From the NCBI RefSeq assembly GCF_000745965.1, contig NZ_JQKI01000051.1:1-45211 (forward strand): 45,211 nucleotides of DNA, given 5' to 3'. Positions 1-7,290 of this stretch are shown here, piece by piece. Made by a program: the position numbers and the translations under genes. How positions within the stretch are numbered: position 1 is the stretch's first letter; every line of letters starts with the position of its first letter. The notes below the pieces were generated by a model. The model ran no database searches. It worked only from the letters and a program-made list of their open reading frames with translations, and was not told where the DNA came from. This DNA is from Edaphobacter aggregans DSM 19364. Its GTDB lineage: Bacteria; Acidobacteriota; Terriglobia; Terriglobales; Acidobacteriaceae.

Positions 1-372
1 CCGCCGCCAACGAGCAGGACCGCGCCCAGGTGGAGAAGCTCGCCGAAGCGGTGCAGCAGATCACCGGAGACCATGTGGAACTTGCCTACGTTGACCAGGG
101 CTACACCGGAGAAGCCGCTGACAGCGCGGCCGCCCGGCACGGCATTCAACTGGAGGTCGTCAAGCACACGGAGGCCAAACGCGGCTTCGTCCTGCTGCCG
201 CGCCGATGGGTCGTCGAGAGAAGCTTCGCTTGGGCCGCACGATTCCGCCGCCTGGCGAGAGACTACGAGCGCCTCTCCCAAACACTCGCCGCCTTTCACT
301 ACTTCGCCTTCGCGTGCCTCATGCTCAGCAGAATCTTCAAATTGCTCAACTGAAGTCACTAACAGCCTCTAG
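1..372 (+). mobile_element. Right end of an IS5-family insertion sequence
   Basis: The element contains the transposase C-terminus and about 18 bp of non-coding end. The outer boundary is inferred: sequence reading inward from about 368 (GAGGCTGTTAGTGAC) looks like an IS terminal repeat, and CTAG at 369-372 is a plausible target duplication because IS5-type elements often target YTAR/CTAG. The left end is not in the window, so neither the inverted repeat nor the duplication can be confirmed. Confidence 0.6.
3..353 (+). CDS. IS5-family transposase, C-terminal part (5' end outside window)
   Basis: The frame is open from the first bases of the window, so the gene begins upstream; the visible part has 116 codons. 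A DQGYTG motif near the start and a later WVVERSFAW-FRRLARDYE block match the second Asp region and the Glu region of DDE transposases of the IS5 family (DDE_Tnp_1 type). The catalytic first Asp must lie upstream. The protein ends normally, followed by about 18 bp to the presumed right end of the element. It would catalyse cut-and-paste movement of the element. Whether the complete copy is intact cannot be judged here. Confidence 0.85.
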   Translation, partial: AANEQDRAQVEKLAEAVQQITGDHVELAYVDQGYTGEAADSAAARHGIQLEVVKHTEAKRGFVLLPRRWVVERSFAWAARFRRLARDYERLSQTLAAFHYFAFACLMLSRIFKLLN

Positions 373-803
373 TGCGACTCGTCCTCCCGGCCCTTCACCC
401 GGTCGTAATGATACACATCGCTCGTCGTCCCCAGAGCCTGGTTATAAAGGCTCGTCGCCCCCAGCGCTTCCTTCAGCTCTTCCGTAAACTCATGCAGCGA
501 CCGCAGATGGTCCGCCGTCGCCGGAATCTCCATCTTCGACGTCTTGAAGAACTTCTGGTAACCGCGATCCACCAGCCGCGCAATCTCGCCGCCCACCAGC
601 ACGCCCGGCCGCGACAGGATCATCGGAGTCCCATCCTGGGCCGGAGCAATCTCCGCCGCGCACCCGAACTTCCTCACCTGAAATGCGTTCGGGACGCGCT
701 TTGCACCATCCTGCGCCGGTGCGACATCAAATCGTTGACCGCCAAGGACGGACAAAACATCGTTGAAGCTGCGCTGCGGGGTCTTTTTTGCCATAAGTGC
801 CAT
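369..803 (-). CDS. Conserved hypothetical protein, 144 aa
   Basis: A soluble protein of 144 residues with no signal peptide or membrane segment. It starts MALMAKKTPQ, and a second ATG three codons in (794) could be the real start. An APAQDG block occurs twice (about residues 28-33 and 54-59), and the C-terminal half is charged and probably helical. I do not recognise a family with a known role. The gene is divergent from cysM with 83 bp between them. Its stop codon lies in the CTAG that borders the IS5 element, so the natural C-terminus may have been cut by the insertion. Codon use matches the neighbours. Confidence 0.6.
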   Translation of the reverse strand: MALMAKKTPQRSFNDVLSVLGGQRFDVAPAQDGAKRVPNAFQVRKFGCAAEIAPAQDGTPMILSRPGVLVGGEIARLVDRGYQKFFKTSKMEIPATADHLRSLHEFTEELKEALGATSLYNQALGTTSDVYHYDRVKGREDESH

Positions 804-886
804 CGTTTAGACTCAGAACTTAACTGTCGCACATCCGCCGACGTGCTTCAAACGGTCACGCGCGCGACACACACATACGGGACCCA

Positions 887-1837
887 ATGATCACCACCGT
901 CCAACCCCTCGGCTCAACCATCCTCGAGCGCATTGGCAACACGCCGCTCCTGCGCCTCGAAGGCCTGCTCGACCACCTCGGCGAATCCGCCTCCGGAATC
1001 CAGCTCCTCGGCAAGGCCGAATGGGCCAACCCCGGCGGCTCCATCAAAGACCGCGCCGCCGCCGCCATCGTCACCGATGCCCTCAAGCGCGGCCTCATCT
1101 CGCCCACCCAGAGCCTCCTCGACGCCACCAGCGGCAACACCGGCATCGCCTACGCCATGCTCGGAGCAGCCCTCCACTTCCCCGTCACCCTCTGCATGCC
1201 CTCCAACGTCTCGCGCGAGCGCAAGAAGTACCTCGCCGCCTACGGTGCCAACGTCGTCTGGACCGACCCCGCCGACGGCTCCGACGGCGCCATCCGCAAG
1301 GCCCGCGAGCTAGCCGCCGCCGAGCCAACACGCTACTTCTACGCCGACCAGTACTCCAACGACGAGAACTGGCGCGCCCACTACCGCACCACCGGCAACG
1401 AGATCTGGCAGCAGACCGACGGTCAGATTACCCACTTCGTCGCCGGCCTCGGAACCTCCGGCACCTTCATGGGCACCACCCGCCGCCTGCGCGAACTCAA
1501 TCCCGTCATCCGCTGCGTCTCCATGCAGCCCGACTCCGCCTTCAACGGCCTCGAGGGCCTCAAGCACATGGCCACGGCCATCGTGCCCCGTATCTACGAC
1601 CCCGCCCTCGCCGACGCCAACATCGACATGGACACCGAGGTCGCCTACCGCACCTGCCGCACCCTGGCACGCCGGCATGGCCTGCTCGTCGGTATCTCCT
1701 CCGGAGCCGCCGTCGCCGCCGCCGTCCAGGTCGCCGAGCAGGAGGCCCGCGCCAACCACGAGGCCGTCATCGTCACCATCCTCCCCGACTCAGCGGAAAA
1801 GTACATGAGCGACCGCTTCTGGCAGGAGCAGGACTGA
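887..1837 (+). CDS. cysM: Cysteine synthase, CysM type (sulfur-carrier dependent)
   Basis: A fold-type II PLP enzyme of 316 residues, the usual size for CysK/CysM. NPGGSIKDR places the PLP lysine at K54, TSGNTG (81-86) is the substrate loop, and GLGTSGT and GISSGA bind the PLP phosphate and ring. It replaces the activated hydroxyl of serine with sulfur to make cysteine. Because mec and cysO follow directly (2 bp, then an ATGA overlap), the sulfur source is probably the thiocarboxylated CysO rather than free sulfide, as in the Mycobacterium tuberculosis CysM-CysO-Mec system. The mycobacterial enzyme uses O-phosphoserine; by recalled alignment its key arginine falls on a lysine here (GLKHM), so substrate preference is open. 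Start: ATG 887, weak ribosome site. Confidence 0.92.
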   Translation: MITTVQPLGSTILERIGNTPLLRLEGLLDHLGESASGIQLLGKAEWANPGGSIKDRAAAAIVTDALKRGLISPTQSLLDATSGNTGIAYAMLGAALHFPVTLCMPSNVSRERKKYLAAYGANVVWTDPADGSDGAIRKARELAAAEPTRYFYADQYSNDENWRAHYRTTGNEIWQQTDGQITHFVAGLGTSGTFMGTTRRLRELNPVIRCVSMQPDSAFNGLEGLKHMATAIVPRIYDPALADANIDMDTEVAYRTCRTLARRHGLLVGISSGAAVAAAVQVAEQEARANHEAVIVTILPDSAEKYMSDRFWQEQD

Positions 1838-1839
1838 CC

Positions 1840-2304
1840 ATGCTGCACATCACCTACACCGACTACGAAGCCCTGCGCGCCCACGGCGAAGAGACCTACC
1901 CCAACGAGTGCTGCGGCGTCCTCCTCGGCAAATCTGACGCCGACGGCAACCACGTCCGCCAGATCGTCCGCGCCGGCAACACCCGCACCGACTCCGCGCA
2001 CAACCGCTACAACATCGCGCCACAGGAGCTCGTCAAGATCCAGCGCCAGGCCCGCTCACTCTCGCTCGACATCGTAGGCTTCTACCACTCGCACCCCGAC
2101 CACCCCGCCCAGTGGTCCCCCACCGACTTTGCCGAGGCCCACTGGATCGGCTGCTCCTACGTCATCACCGCCGTCGAAAAGGGCAAGGCCGCCATCACCA
2201 ACTCCTTCCTCCTCACCGGCACCACCGAGGAAGACAAGAAGTTCGTTGATCAACCCGTTGAAATCGACGTCGCAACCTCAACCCAACCGAAAGGTCAGGC
2301 ATGA
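1840..2304 (+). CDS. mec: JAMM/M67 metallopeptidase that processes CysO (Mec)
   Basis: A 154-residue zinc peptidase of the Mov34/MPN (M67, JAMM) family. The motif is complete: E23 (PNECCG), then H83-S-H85-P with S93 and D96 in QWSPTD, i.e. HxHP-x7-S-x2-D. In M. tuberculosis Mec cleaves cysteine from the CysO-cysteine adduct. JAMM partners of other small sulfur carriers (e.g. QbsD) also trim residues after the diglycine, which is relevant because the CysO encoded next carries such a tail. The start is ATG 1840, two bases after the cysM stop. An upstream open frame continues through cysM but is only a shadow. Its stop overlaps the cysO start as ATGA, suggesting translational coupling. Confidence 0.92.
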   Translation: MLHITYTDYEALRAHGEETYPNECCGVLLGKSDADGNHVRQIVRAGNTRTDSAHNRYNIAPQELVKIQRQARSLSLDIVGFYHSHPDHPAQWSPTDFAEAHWIGCSYVITAVEKGKAAITNSFLLTGTTEEDKKFVDQPVEIDVATSTQPKGQA

Positions 2305-2591
2305 ACATCCACATCCCAACCCCGCTCCGCGCCTACACCGGCGGAGCCGAGACGGTCACAGTCCCCGGCGCCACCGTAGCCGAGGTCTTCGACCAGCTCA
2401 CCTCCCAGTACCCCGAGCTCAAACAGCAGCTCTTCAACAACGAGGGCAAGCTCCGCTCCTTCGTCAACGTTTACCTCAACGACGAAGACCTCCGCTACCT
2501 CCCCGCGAAAGAATCCACTACCGTCGCCTCCACCGATGAACTGACGATCATTCCCTCGATCGCCGGTGGGACTGGCCGTTGTAAGAGCTAA
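2301..2591 (+). CDS. cysO: CysO-like sulfur carrier protein with C-terminal extension
   Basis: A ubiquitin-fold carrier of the ThiS/MoaD family, 96 residues. The body resembles mycobacterial CysO closely: IPTPLRAYTGG at the start, FVNVYLNDED in the middle and LTIIPSIAGG near the end. The active diglycine is G89-G90, but the frame continues for six more residues (TGRCKS) before TAA at 2589-2591. Known carriers act with the diglycine exposed, so this protein should need proteolytic maturation, most simply by the adjacent Mec. After trimming, MoeZ would adenylate and thiolate the C-terminal glycine for CysM. The start overlaps the mec stop by four bases. If the tail is not removed, the protein could not carry sulfur. 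Confidence 0.9.
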   Translation: MNIHIPTPLRAYTGGAETVTVPGATVAEVFDQLTSQYPELKQQLFNNEGKLRSFVNVYLNDEDLRYLPAKESTTVASTDELTIIPSIAGGTGRCKS

Positions 2592-2919
2592 CACGATTCG
2601 TTAGATTTTGCCCATATGATCGGAAACGAAGAGGGCTGCAAAAGTAAGCAAATCACTTCAAGATGCTTTCGAAATCCTTGGGCAATCAATAGTTACAGTA
2701 AATGAATCCTGTAGCGAATCTGAGGCAGAGGGATATCGCCAGAAGGTAGGAGATATCCTTCTACATCATTGTCTTTGGACTTTTAGAGCCTCTTTATAAA
2801 ACTCACCCTCAACTCAAACCGTCAGATTGGGAAGATTGAGCTAAAGAGGGCGCAGTTTTGTATTTCACCACTGCTTGCTTCTGAGCCCTTCGGGCCCCAA
2901 AAGCATCTAGAATTAAGCC
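2592..2919. other. AT-richer gap between cysO and moeZ
   Basis: These 328 bp are clearly lower in GC than the genes on both sides. One frame on the plus strand is open for about 60 codons (2620-2799, ending TAA) with a protein-like composition (...SLQDAFEILGQSIV...), but it has no ATG, GTG or TTG start; it may be the remnant of an acquired small gene. No terminator was found here, so moeZ may still be co-transcribed with cysM-mec-cysO. Confidence 0.5.
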
Positions 2920-4140
2920 ATGCCAACAGCCATCGAAGAAGCCGTCCAGCTCCCCAAGCTCTCCAACGAAGAGATCGCCCGCTACTCCCGCCACCTCATC
3001 CTTCCCGAGGTCGGCATGGAGGGCCAGCAGAAGCTCAAGGCAGCCCGCGTCCTCTGCGTCGGAACCGGCGGCCTCGGAGCTCCACTCGCTCTCTACCTCA
3101 CCGCCGCGGGCGTAGGCACCATCGGTCTCATCGACTTCGACGTCGTCGACGAGTCCAACCTCCAGCGCCAGATCATCCACTCGCAGTCCACCGTCGGCAA
3201 GCTCAAGGTCGACTCCGCCGAGCTGATGCTCAAGGGCCTCAACAAGAACGTCAACATCGTCAAGCACAACACCATGCTGACGTCCGCCAACGCTCTCGAG
3301 ATCTTCAAGGAATACGACGTCATCGCCGACGGCACCGACAACTTCCAGACCCGCTACCTCGTCAACGACGCCTGCGTCCTCACCGGCAAGCCCAACGCCT
3401 ACGGCTCCATCTTCCGCTTCGAGGGCCAGGCCTCCGTCTTCGCCACCGAGGAAGGCCCGTGCTACCGCTGCCTCTACCCCGAGCCGCCACCGCCCGGCCT
3501 CGTCCCCTCCTGCGCCGAAGGCGGAGTCCTCGGAATCCTCCCCGGCCTCATAGGAGTCATCCAGGCCACCGAGGTCATCAAACTGATCCTCGGCATCGGC
3601 GACCCCCTCATCGGCCGCCTGCTTCTCGTCGACGCCCTCGGCATGGGCTTCCGCACCCTCAAGCTGCGCAAGAACCCCAACTGCCCCGCCTGCGGCACCC
3701 ACGAGATCCAGCAGCTCATCGACTACGACCAGTTCTGCGGAATCGAGAAGCCCACCACCGTCGGCCCCCTCGAGGTCGCCCGCGACAAGGCTGTCGCCAA
3801 CGCGGCCATCGTCGATGGCATCCCGCAGGTCACGGTCGAGACCCTCAAGAAGAAGCTCGACGCGAAAGAAAACATCTTCGTCCTCGACGTCCGCGAGCCC
3901 CACGAGTACCAGATCGCGAATCTCGGCGCTCCTCTGATCCCCGTAGGCTCCATCGAGTCGCGCGTCAACGAGCTCGCCGACCACAAGAACGACGAGATCA
4001 TCATCCACTGCCGCTCCGGAGCCCGCAGCCAGAAGGCCGCACTCGCCCTCAAGGCCGCCGGCTTCACCAACGTCTCCAACCTCACCGGAGGCATCCTTGC
4101 CTGGGCCGAAAAAATCGACCCCTCGATGCCCAAGTACTAA
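2920..4140 (+). CDS. moeZ: MoeZ-type adenylyltransferase/sulfurtransferase (MoeB + rhodanese)
   Basis: A 406-residue two-domain protein. The E1-like MoeB/ThiF domain (about 20-265) has the ATP loop GTGGLG (48-53), the zinc pairs CYRC (181/184) and CPAC (255/258) and a conserved cysteine in PSCAEGG (198). A C-terminal rhodanese domain (about 305-400) has the active-site loop CRSGAR with C364. Such proteins adenylate the C-terminal glycine of a ubiquitin-like carrier and load it with sulfur from the rhodanese persulfide. In M. tuberculosis, MoeZ does this for CysO as well as MoaD carriers, and the position after cysM-mec-cysO points to the same job. A palindromic terminator lies 37 bp downstream. 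Confidence 0.92.
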   Translation: MPTAIEEAVQLPKLSNEEIARYSRHLILPEVGMEGQQKLKAARVLCVGTGGLGAPLALYLTAAGVGTIGLIDFDVVDESNLQRQIIHSQSTVGKLKVDSAELMLKGLNKNVNIVKHNTMLTSANALEIFKEYDVIADGTDNFQTRYLVNDACVLTGKPNAYGSIFRFEGQASVFATEEGPCYRCLYPEPPPPGLVPSCAEGGVLGILPGLIGVIQATEVIKLILGIGDPLIGRLLLVDALGMGFRTLKLRKNPNCPACGTHEIQQLIDYDQFCGIEKPTTVGPLEVARDKAVANAAIVDGIPQVTVETLKKKLDAKENIFVLDVREPHEYQIANLGAPLIPVGSIESRVNELADHKNDEIIIHCRSGARSQKAALALKAAGFTNVSNLTGGILAWAEKIDPSMPKY

Positions 4141-4177
4141 CCCGCTCCGCGCAAAAAGAAATGCGCAAAAAGAAAAA

Positions 4178-4201
4178 GGCGTGCCACGTGGCACGCCTTT
4201 T
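4178..4201. terminator. Perfect palindromic terminator after moeZ
   Basis: GGCGTGCCAC followed directly by GTGGCACGCC (4178-4197) is a perfect 20-bp palindrome with an A run on its left and TTTT on its right. It can stop the cys module on the plus strand and the convergent aldolase gene on the minus strand. Confidence 0.85.
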
Positions 4202-4218
4202 CGTCCCTCCACAAAATT

Positions 4219-4286
4219 GTCATTTCGACCACAGGTGCTCACAGCTTCACCGCGAGCACCGCAGCGGAGGAACCTGCTTCTTTACC
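4219..4286 (+). repeat. Dispersed hairpin repeat, family A copy 1
   Basis: It starts GTCATTTCGACC and ends GCAGCGGAGG-AACCTGCTTC. The middle forms a stem GGTGCTC (4234-4240) / GAGCACC (4254-4260). Related copies lie at 36099-36152 and 44894-44960, with the same flanks but different stems. Confidence 0.8.
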
Positions 4287-4298
4287 ACCACCCCAGCC

Positions 4299-4961
4299 TC
4301 AGTGCACGTTCGCCAGATACCGCTCCCGCGCCTCGCGCAGCTGATCCACCGCTCGCCCCTCCAGCGGTCTTCTCGACCCCAGCTGATGCGCCACCAAACA
4401 GATGTGCGCGAAGTGCTCCACCGTCTCCATCTTCAGATAAGCATCCAGCAGGTCGCCGCCAAACGTCACCGCGCCATGGTTCGCCAGCAGAATCGCCGAG
4501 TGCTCCGGAATCAGTGGCTCCAGACTCGCCGCCAGGTCGTCCGTTCCCGTCGTCGCATACGGCGCCAGCGGAACCACTCCCAGCGTCATCACCGCCTCCG
4601 AGCACAGCGGTTCATCCAGCGGCCTTCCCGAGCACGCGAACCCCGTCGCGATCGGCGGATGCGAATGAATCACCGCGATCGCATCCGGGCGCATCCGGTA
4701 GATCGCCAGATGCATCCCGATCTCGCTCGTCACCCGTAGCGATCCCGCAAGCTGCCTGCCCTCTGGATCGACCACCACCATCTCGTCCGATCGCAGGAGT
4801 GCCTTGCTTCGCCCCGTAGGAGTCGCCAGGATGCGTTCCTCATCCAGCCGCACCGAAAGATTTCCCGACGTCCCCGGCATAAAACCCAGCCGCGAAAGCC
4901 CGCGCCCGAATCGAACCAGACCGCGCCGAAGCTCAACCTCACTACCGTATCCGCTCGTCAA
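4299..4961 (-). CDS. Class II aldolase/adducin family protein
   Basis: A 220-residue protein of the zinc-dependent class II aldolase family (L-fuculose-phosphate aldolase, ribulose-phosphate epimerase and MtnB relatives). Visible motifs are GTSGNLSVR (30-38, phosphate binding), the acidic residue in TSEIGMH (E80), the zinc ligands H99 and H101 in IHSHPP, and H162 in LANHG. It probably cleaves or dehydrates a phosphorylated sugar, but the substrate cannot be told from sequence. The start is TTG at 4961, supported by a strong GAGGGAGGG ribosome site about 8 bases upstream. It lies alone, convergent with moeZ, with 177 bp to hom. Confidence 0.88.
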   Translation of the reverse strand: MTSGYGSEVELRRGLVRFGRGLSRLGFMPGTSGNLSVRLDEERILATPTGRSKALLRSDEMVVVDPEGRQLAGSLRVTSEIGMHLAIYRMRPDAIAVIHSHPPIATGFACSGRPLDEPLCSEAVMTLGVVPLAPYATTGTDDLAASLEPLIPEHSAILLANHGAVTFGGDLLDAYLKMETVEHFAHICLVAHQLGSRRPLEGRAVDQLREARERYLANVH

Positions 4962-5138
4962 GGTGGCCCTCCCTCGTAACCCGCATCATACAGAACCGCA
5001 TGACCGGGAACTCCGCACCTGTTTGGATTTCCTTCAAACCAGAAACCGGGACTCCCGTACCCGCCCCAATCCCACGCACGTCCTGGAAAACTGATAATAG
5101 CTCGGTTTGATGTTCCTAAACGTCTAACCGCAGCCCCA

Positions 5139-6461
5139 CTACTCCGGTTTATCTTCCGCGACCAGCATCTGCAGCGTCAACGGACGCTCCAGCATACAGT
5201 CCAGCCTTGCAATCGAGTGTATCGCTCTTTCGATCGTTCCCGTAAGGCACGGCTCCGTCGTCACCACAAAAGGCAGCTTGTGCTTCGGATATCCCGGCTT
5301 CTGCAGCAGCGAGTCGATATTCGCCCCCACCTTCGCCAGCGCCCCCGCAATCGCCGACACGATCCCCGGCTTGTCATCCACCACAAACCTCAGGTAATGC
5401 GGAGCCAGAAACTCTCCCGTCACCTGCCGCTTCCGCACCGGCAGTTCCACCGCCTTCGCGCCCTGCACCACCGCCAGCAGGTCCGACACCACCGCCACCG
5501 CCGTAGGCTCGCCTCCCGCGCCGTGGCCCGAGAACACCACGTCCCCGCCGTACTCTCCGCTCGTCACCACCATGTTCTGCGTCCCATGCGACCACGCCAG
5601 CGGCGACGCCAGCGGAACCAGCATCGGAGCCACCCGCGCATGCACCAGCGTACCCTCCACCTGCGCCCGCGAAACCTGCCGGATCGTGCAGCTCAGCTCC
5701 TTCGCATACACAAAGTCGATCGCCTCCACCGTCGAGATCGTCTGTGTCGCCACCTCATCCGGATTCAACTCCGCATGCAGCGCAATCCGCGACAGAATGC
5801 ACAGCTTAGCCCGCGCATCGAACCCATCCACATCGGCCGAAGGATTCGCCTCCGCATACCCCAGCTGCTGCGCGTCCTGCAGCACCGTCGCATACTCCGC
5901 GCCCGCCTCCATCCGGCTCAGGATGTAGTTACACGTCCCATTCACAATCCCGCTCAGCCGCGTCACCCTGTCGCCGCCCAGCCCCTCCAGAATCCCCGGG
6001 ATCACCGGCACCCCGCCCGCCACCGCGGCCCCATACACCAGCTGAACCCCATGCTCCTTCGCCAGCCGCTGCAGCGCCACGCCGCGATACGCGATCAGCT
6101 GCTTGTTCGCCGTCACCACATGCTTCCCAGCGGCCAGAGCCTTCTTCAGCCACCCCTCCACGGGATTCAGCCCACCTATCAGCTCAACGACGACATTCAC
6201 ATCCGACTTCAGCACATCGTCGATGTTCTCCGTCCACACCGCGCCCGCCGGCACCCACTTTGCCGCCTCCGACTCCCGCTTCCTTGCCACGTTGCGGTTG
6301 TACACATGCGTCAGCGCAACCCCGGCGTACCTCTGCTCCGCAAGCACCTTCGCCACCGAGCTTCCAACCGTCCCGAACCCCAGCAGCGCCACCTTCACCA
6401 CACCGTCCTTCTTCCGGGCCGCCGCCTTCACCTGCTTCGCCTTCGTCGCCTTCGCCGCCAT
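5139..6461 (-). CDS. hom: Homoserine dehydrogenase
   Basis: A 440-residue monofunctional enzyme that reduces aspartate semialdehyde to homoserine, the branch point to threonine and methionine. A short Lys/Ala-rich leader (1-20) precedes the NAD(P) loop GFGTVG (28-33). ANKQLIA and the VNGTCNYIL and GYAEANPSADVDG segments are hallmark catalytic-domain motifs, and an ACT domain fills the C-terminus (from about 355, FVVDDKPGIVSAIAG). The ACT domain suggests feedback control by an amino acid such as threonine. It lies downstream of guaD on the same strand. Confidence 0.96.
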   Translation of the reverse strand: MAAKATKAKQVKAAARKKDGVVKVALLGFGTVGSSVAKVLAEQRYAGVALTHVYNRNVARKRESEAAKWVPAGAVWTENIDDVLKSDVNVVVELIGGLNPVEGWLKKALAAGKHVVTANKQLIAYRGVALQRLAKEHGVQLVYGAAVAGGVPVIPGILEGLGGDRVTRLSGIVNGTCNYILSRMEAGAEYATVLQDAQQLGYAEANPSADVDGFDARAKLCILSRIALHAELNPDEVATQTISTVEAIDFVYAKELSCTIRQVSRAQVEGTLVHARVAPMLVPLASPLAWSHGTQNMVVTSGEYGGDVVFSGHGAGGEPTAVAVVSDLLAVVQGAKAVELPVRKRQVTGEFLAPHYLRFVVDDKPGIVSAIAGALAKVGANIDSLLQKPGYPKHKLPFVVTTEPCLTGTIERAIHSIARLDCMLERPLTLQMLVAEDKPE

Positions 6462-6485
6462 CGTCCTCGCTCGTCTGTTCCTTCG

Positions 6486-6959
6486 TCAGTAGTGCACTCG
6501 CGAAGCAAAGTTCCGCCACGCTTCAAAATTCTCCCAGGCCTCTTCTCCCAGAAGTCTCTCAGCCGGAATCGTCCTTCCCCCCACCGGCTTCTTCAGCTCG
6601 TCGTACAAAAACGCATCGTCAAAACCAACCGCCGCCGCATCCGCAGCCGTGTTGCCATAAAAAATCTCATCCATCCGCGACCAGTAGATCGCCGCCAGGC
6701 ACATCGGACACGGCTCGCAGCTCGTATACATCTGGCATCCCGCCAGGATGAAATCCTTCAACTGCGCGCTGGCCCTGCGAATCGCCACCACCTCCGCATG
6801 CGCCGTCGGATCGTTCGTCGCCGTCACCTGGTTCACGCCCGTCGCAATCACCTCGCCGTCGCGCACGATCACCGCGCCAAACGGCCCTCCGCGCCCCGAC
6901 ACAACATTCTCGGTCGCAAGCCGAATCGCCTGCTTCATAAACTCTGAATCGCCCCGCAT
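6486..6959 (-). CDS. guaD: Guanine deaminase, cytidine-deaminase fold
   Basis: A zinc deaminase of about 157 residues closely resembling Bacillus GuaD, including the GGPFGAVIV start, NDPTAHAEV (H54 zinc ligand, E56 proton shuttle), TSCEPCPMC (C84 and C87) and the C-terminal AWRNFAS...Y that is typical of guanine deaminases and reaches the partner active site in the dimer. It converts guanine to xanthine. The frame extends to an ATG at 7004, but that adds 15 residues not seen in the family; ATG 6959 has GGAG five bases upstream and gives the usual length. ATG 6971 is the alternative. hom follows after 24 bp. Confidence 0.88.
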   Translation of the reverse strand: MRGDSEFMKQAIRLATENVVSGRGGPFGAVIVRDGEVIATGVNQVTATNDPTAHAEVVAIRRASAQLKDFILAGCQMYTSCEPCPMCLAAIYWSRMDEIFYGNTAADAAAVGFDDAFLYDELKKPVGGRTIPAERLLGEEAWENFEAWRNFASRVHY

Positions 6960-7109
6960 CCGGCTCCGCATCCTCACCGCACACGCACAAAAAACCGCGC
7001 ACACAAAAAGCTCAAACGAATATACAAATTATTTCACACGGCTATTTCAACCTCACTGGCCATGCCCTTGCGATATCTGGCTGTTGCTGGTCTTGTCGTC
7101 ATTGTTGCC

Positions 7110-7150
7110 GTCATTCTGAGCCGAAGGCGAAGAACCCCCGCATTTTCGCC
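7110..7150 (+). repeat. Dispersed repeat, family B (GTCATTCTGAGC...) copy
   Basis: It reads GTCATTCTGAGCCGAAGG then CGAAGAACCCCCGCATTTT. Related copies are at 10953-10992, 31988-32047, 41928-41984 and 42018-42061 and inside two genes (20262-20304, 24989-25037). Confidence 0.75.
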
Positions 7151-7174
7151 AGTGCCGCCGCGAATCTTCGCCCG

Positions 7175-7251
7175 CGTGCCCCATGCATGCGGCCTCATCG
7201 CATAGACATCGCGCGAAAGCGCGACCGCTTTTCGTCAGGCGCCCCATGCAT
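7175..7251 (+). repeat. Dispersed repeat, family C (CCCCATGCAT...) copy
   Basis: GTGCCCCATGCATGCGGCC-TCATCGCAT is a variant of the CCCCATTCAT...TCATCGC...GAG repeat also seen at 11051-11093 and 44980-45027. A second partial GCCCCATGCAT follows at about 7240-7251. Confidence 0.6.
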
Positions 7252-7290
7252 CTTTGCTAATCTGCTTCATAGCAAGCAACACGGTCCCGC

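Larger units (their letters stand above)
6960..7290. other. Intergenic region with repeats between guaD and the SSADH gene
   Basis: It holds the divergent 5' regions of guaD and the dehydrogenase gene. The part near 7015-7050 is AT-rich and could carry promoters, but no convincing boxes were assigned. From 7110 to about 7251 it is made of dispersed repeats (families B and C). A 47-codon open frame (7062-7205) is half repeat and was not called. Confidence 0.6.

Noticed and set aside
1021..1839. N-terminal extension of mec through cysM
   Set aside because: It is Arg/His-rich shadow sequence; the JAMM protein starts at ATG 1840.
2809..4242. 477-codon open frame opposite moeZ
   Set aside because: Composition (Val/Gly/Asp/Glu-rich, no domains) is the mirror of a GC-rich gene; moeZ on the other strand has all motifs.
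7062..7205. 47-codon frame MPLRYLAVAGLVVIV...
   Set aside because: Hydrophobic start looks gene-like, but the second half is translated dispersed repeat and there is no clear ribosome site.
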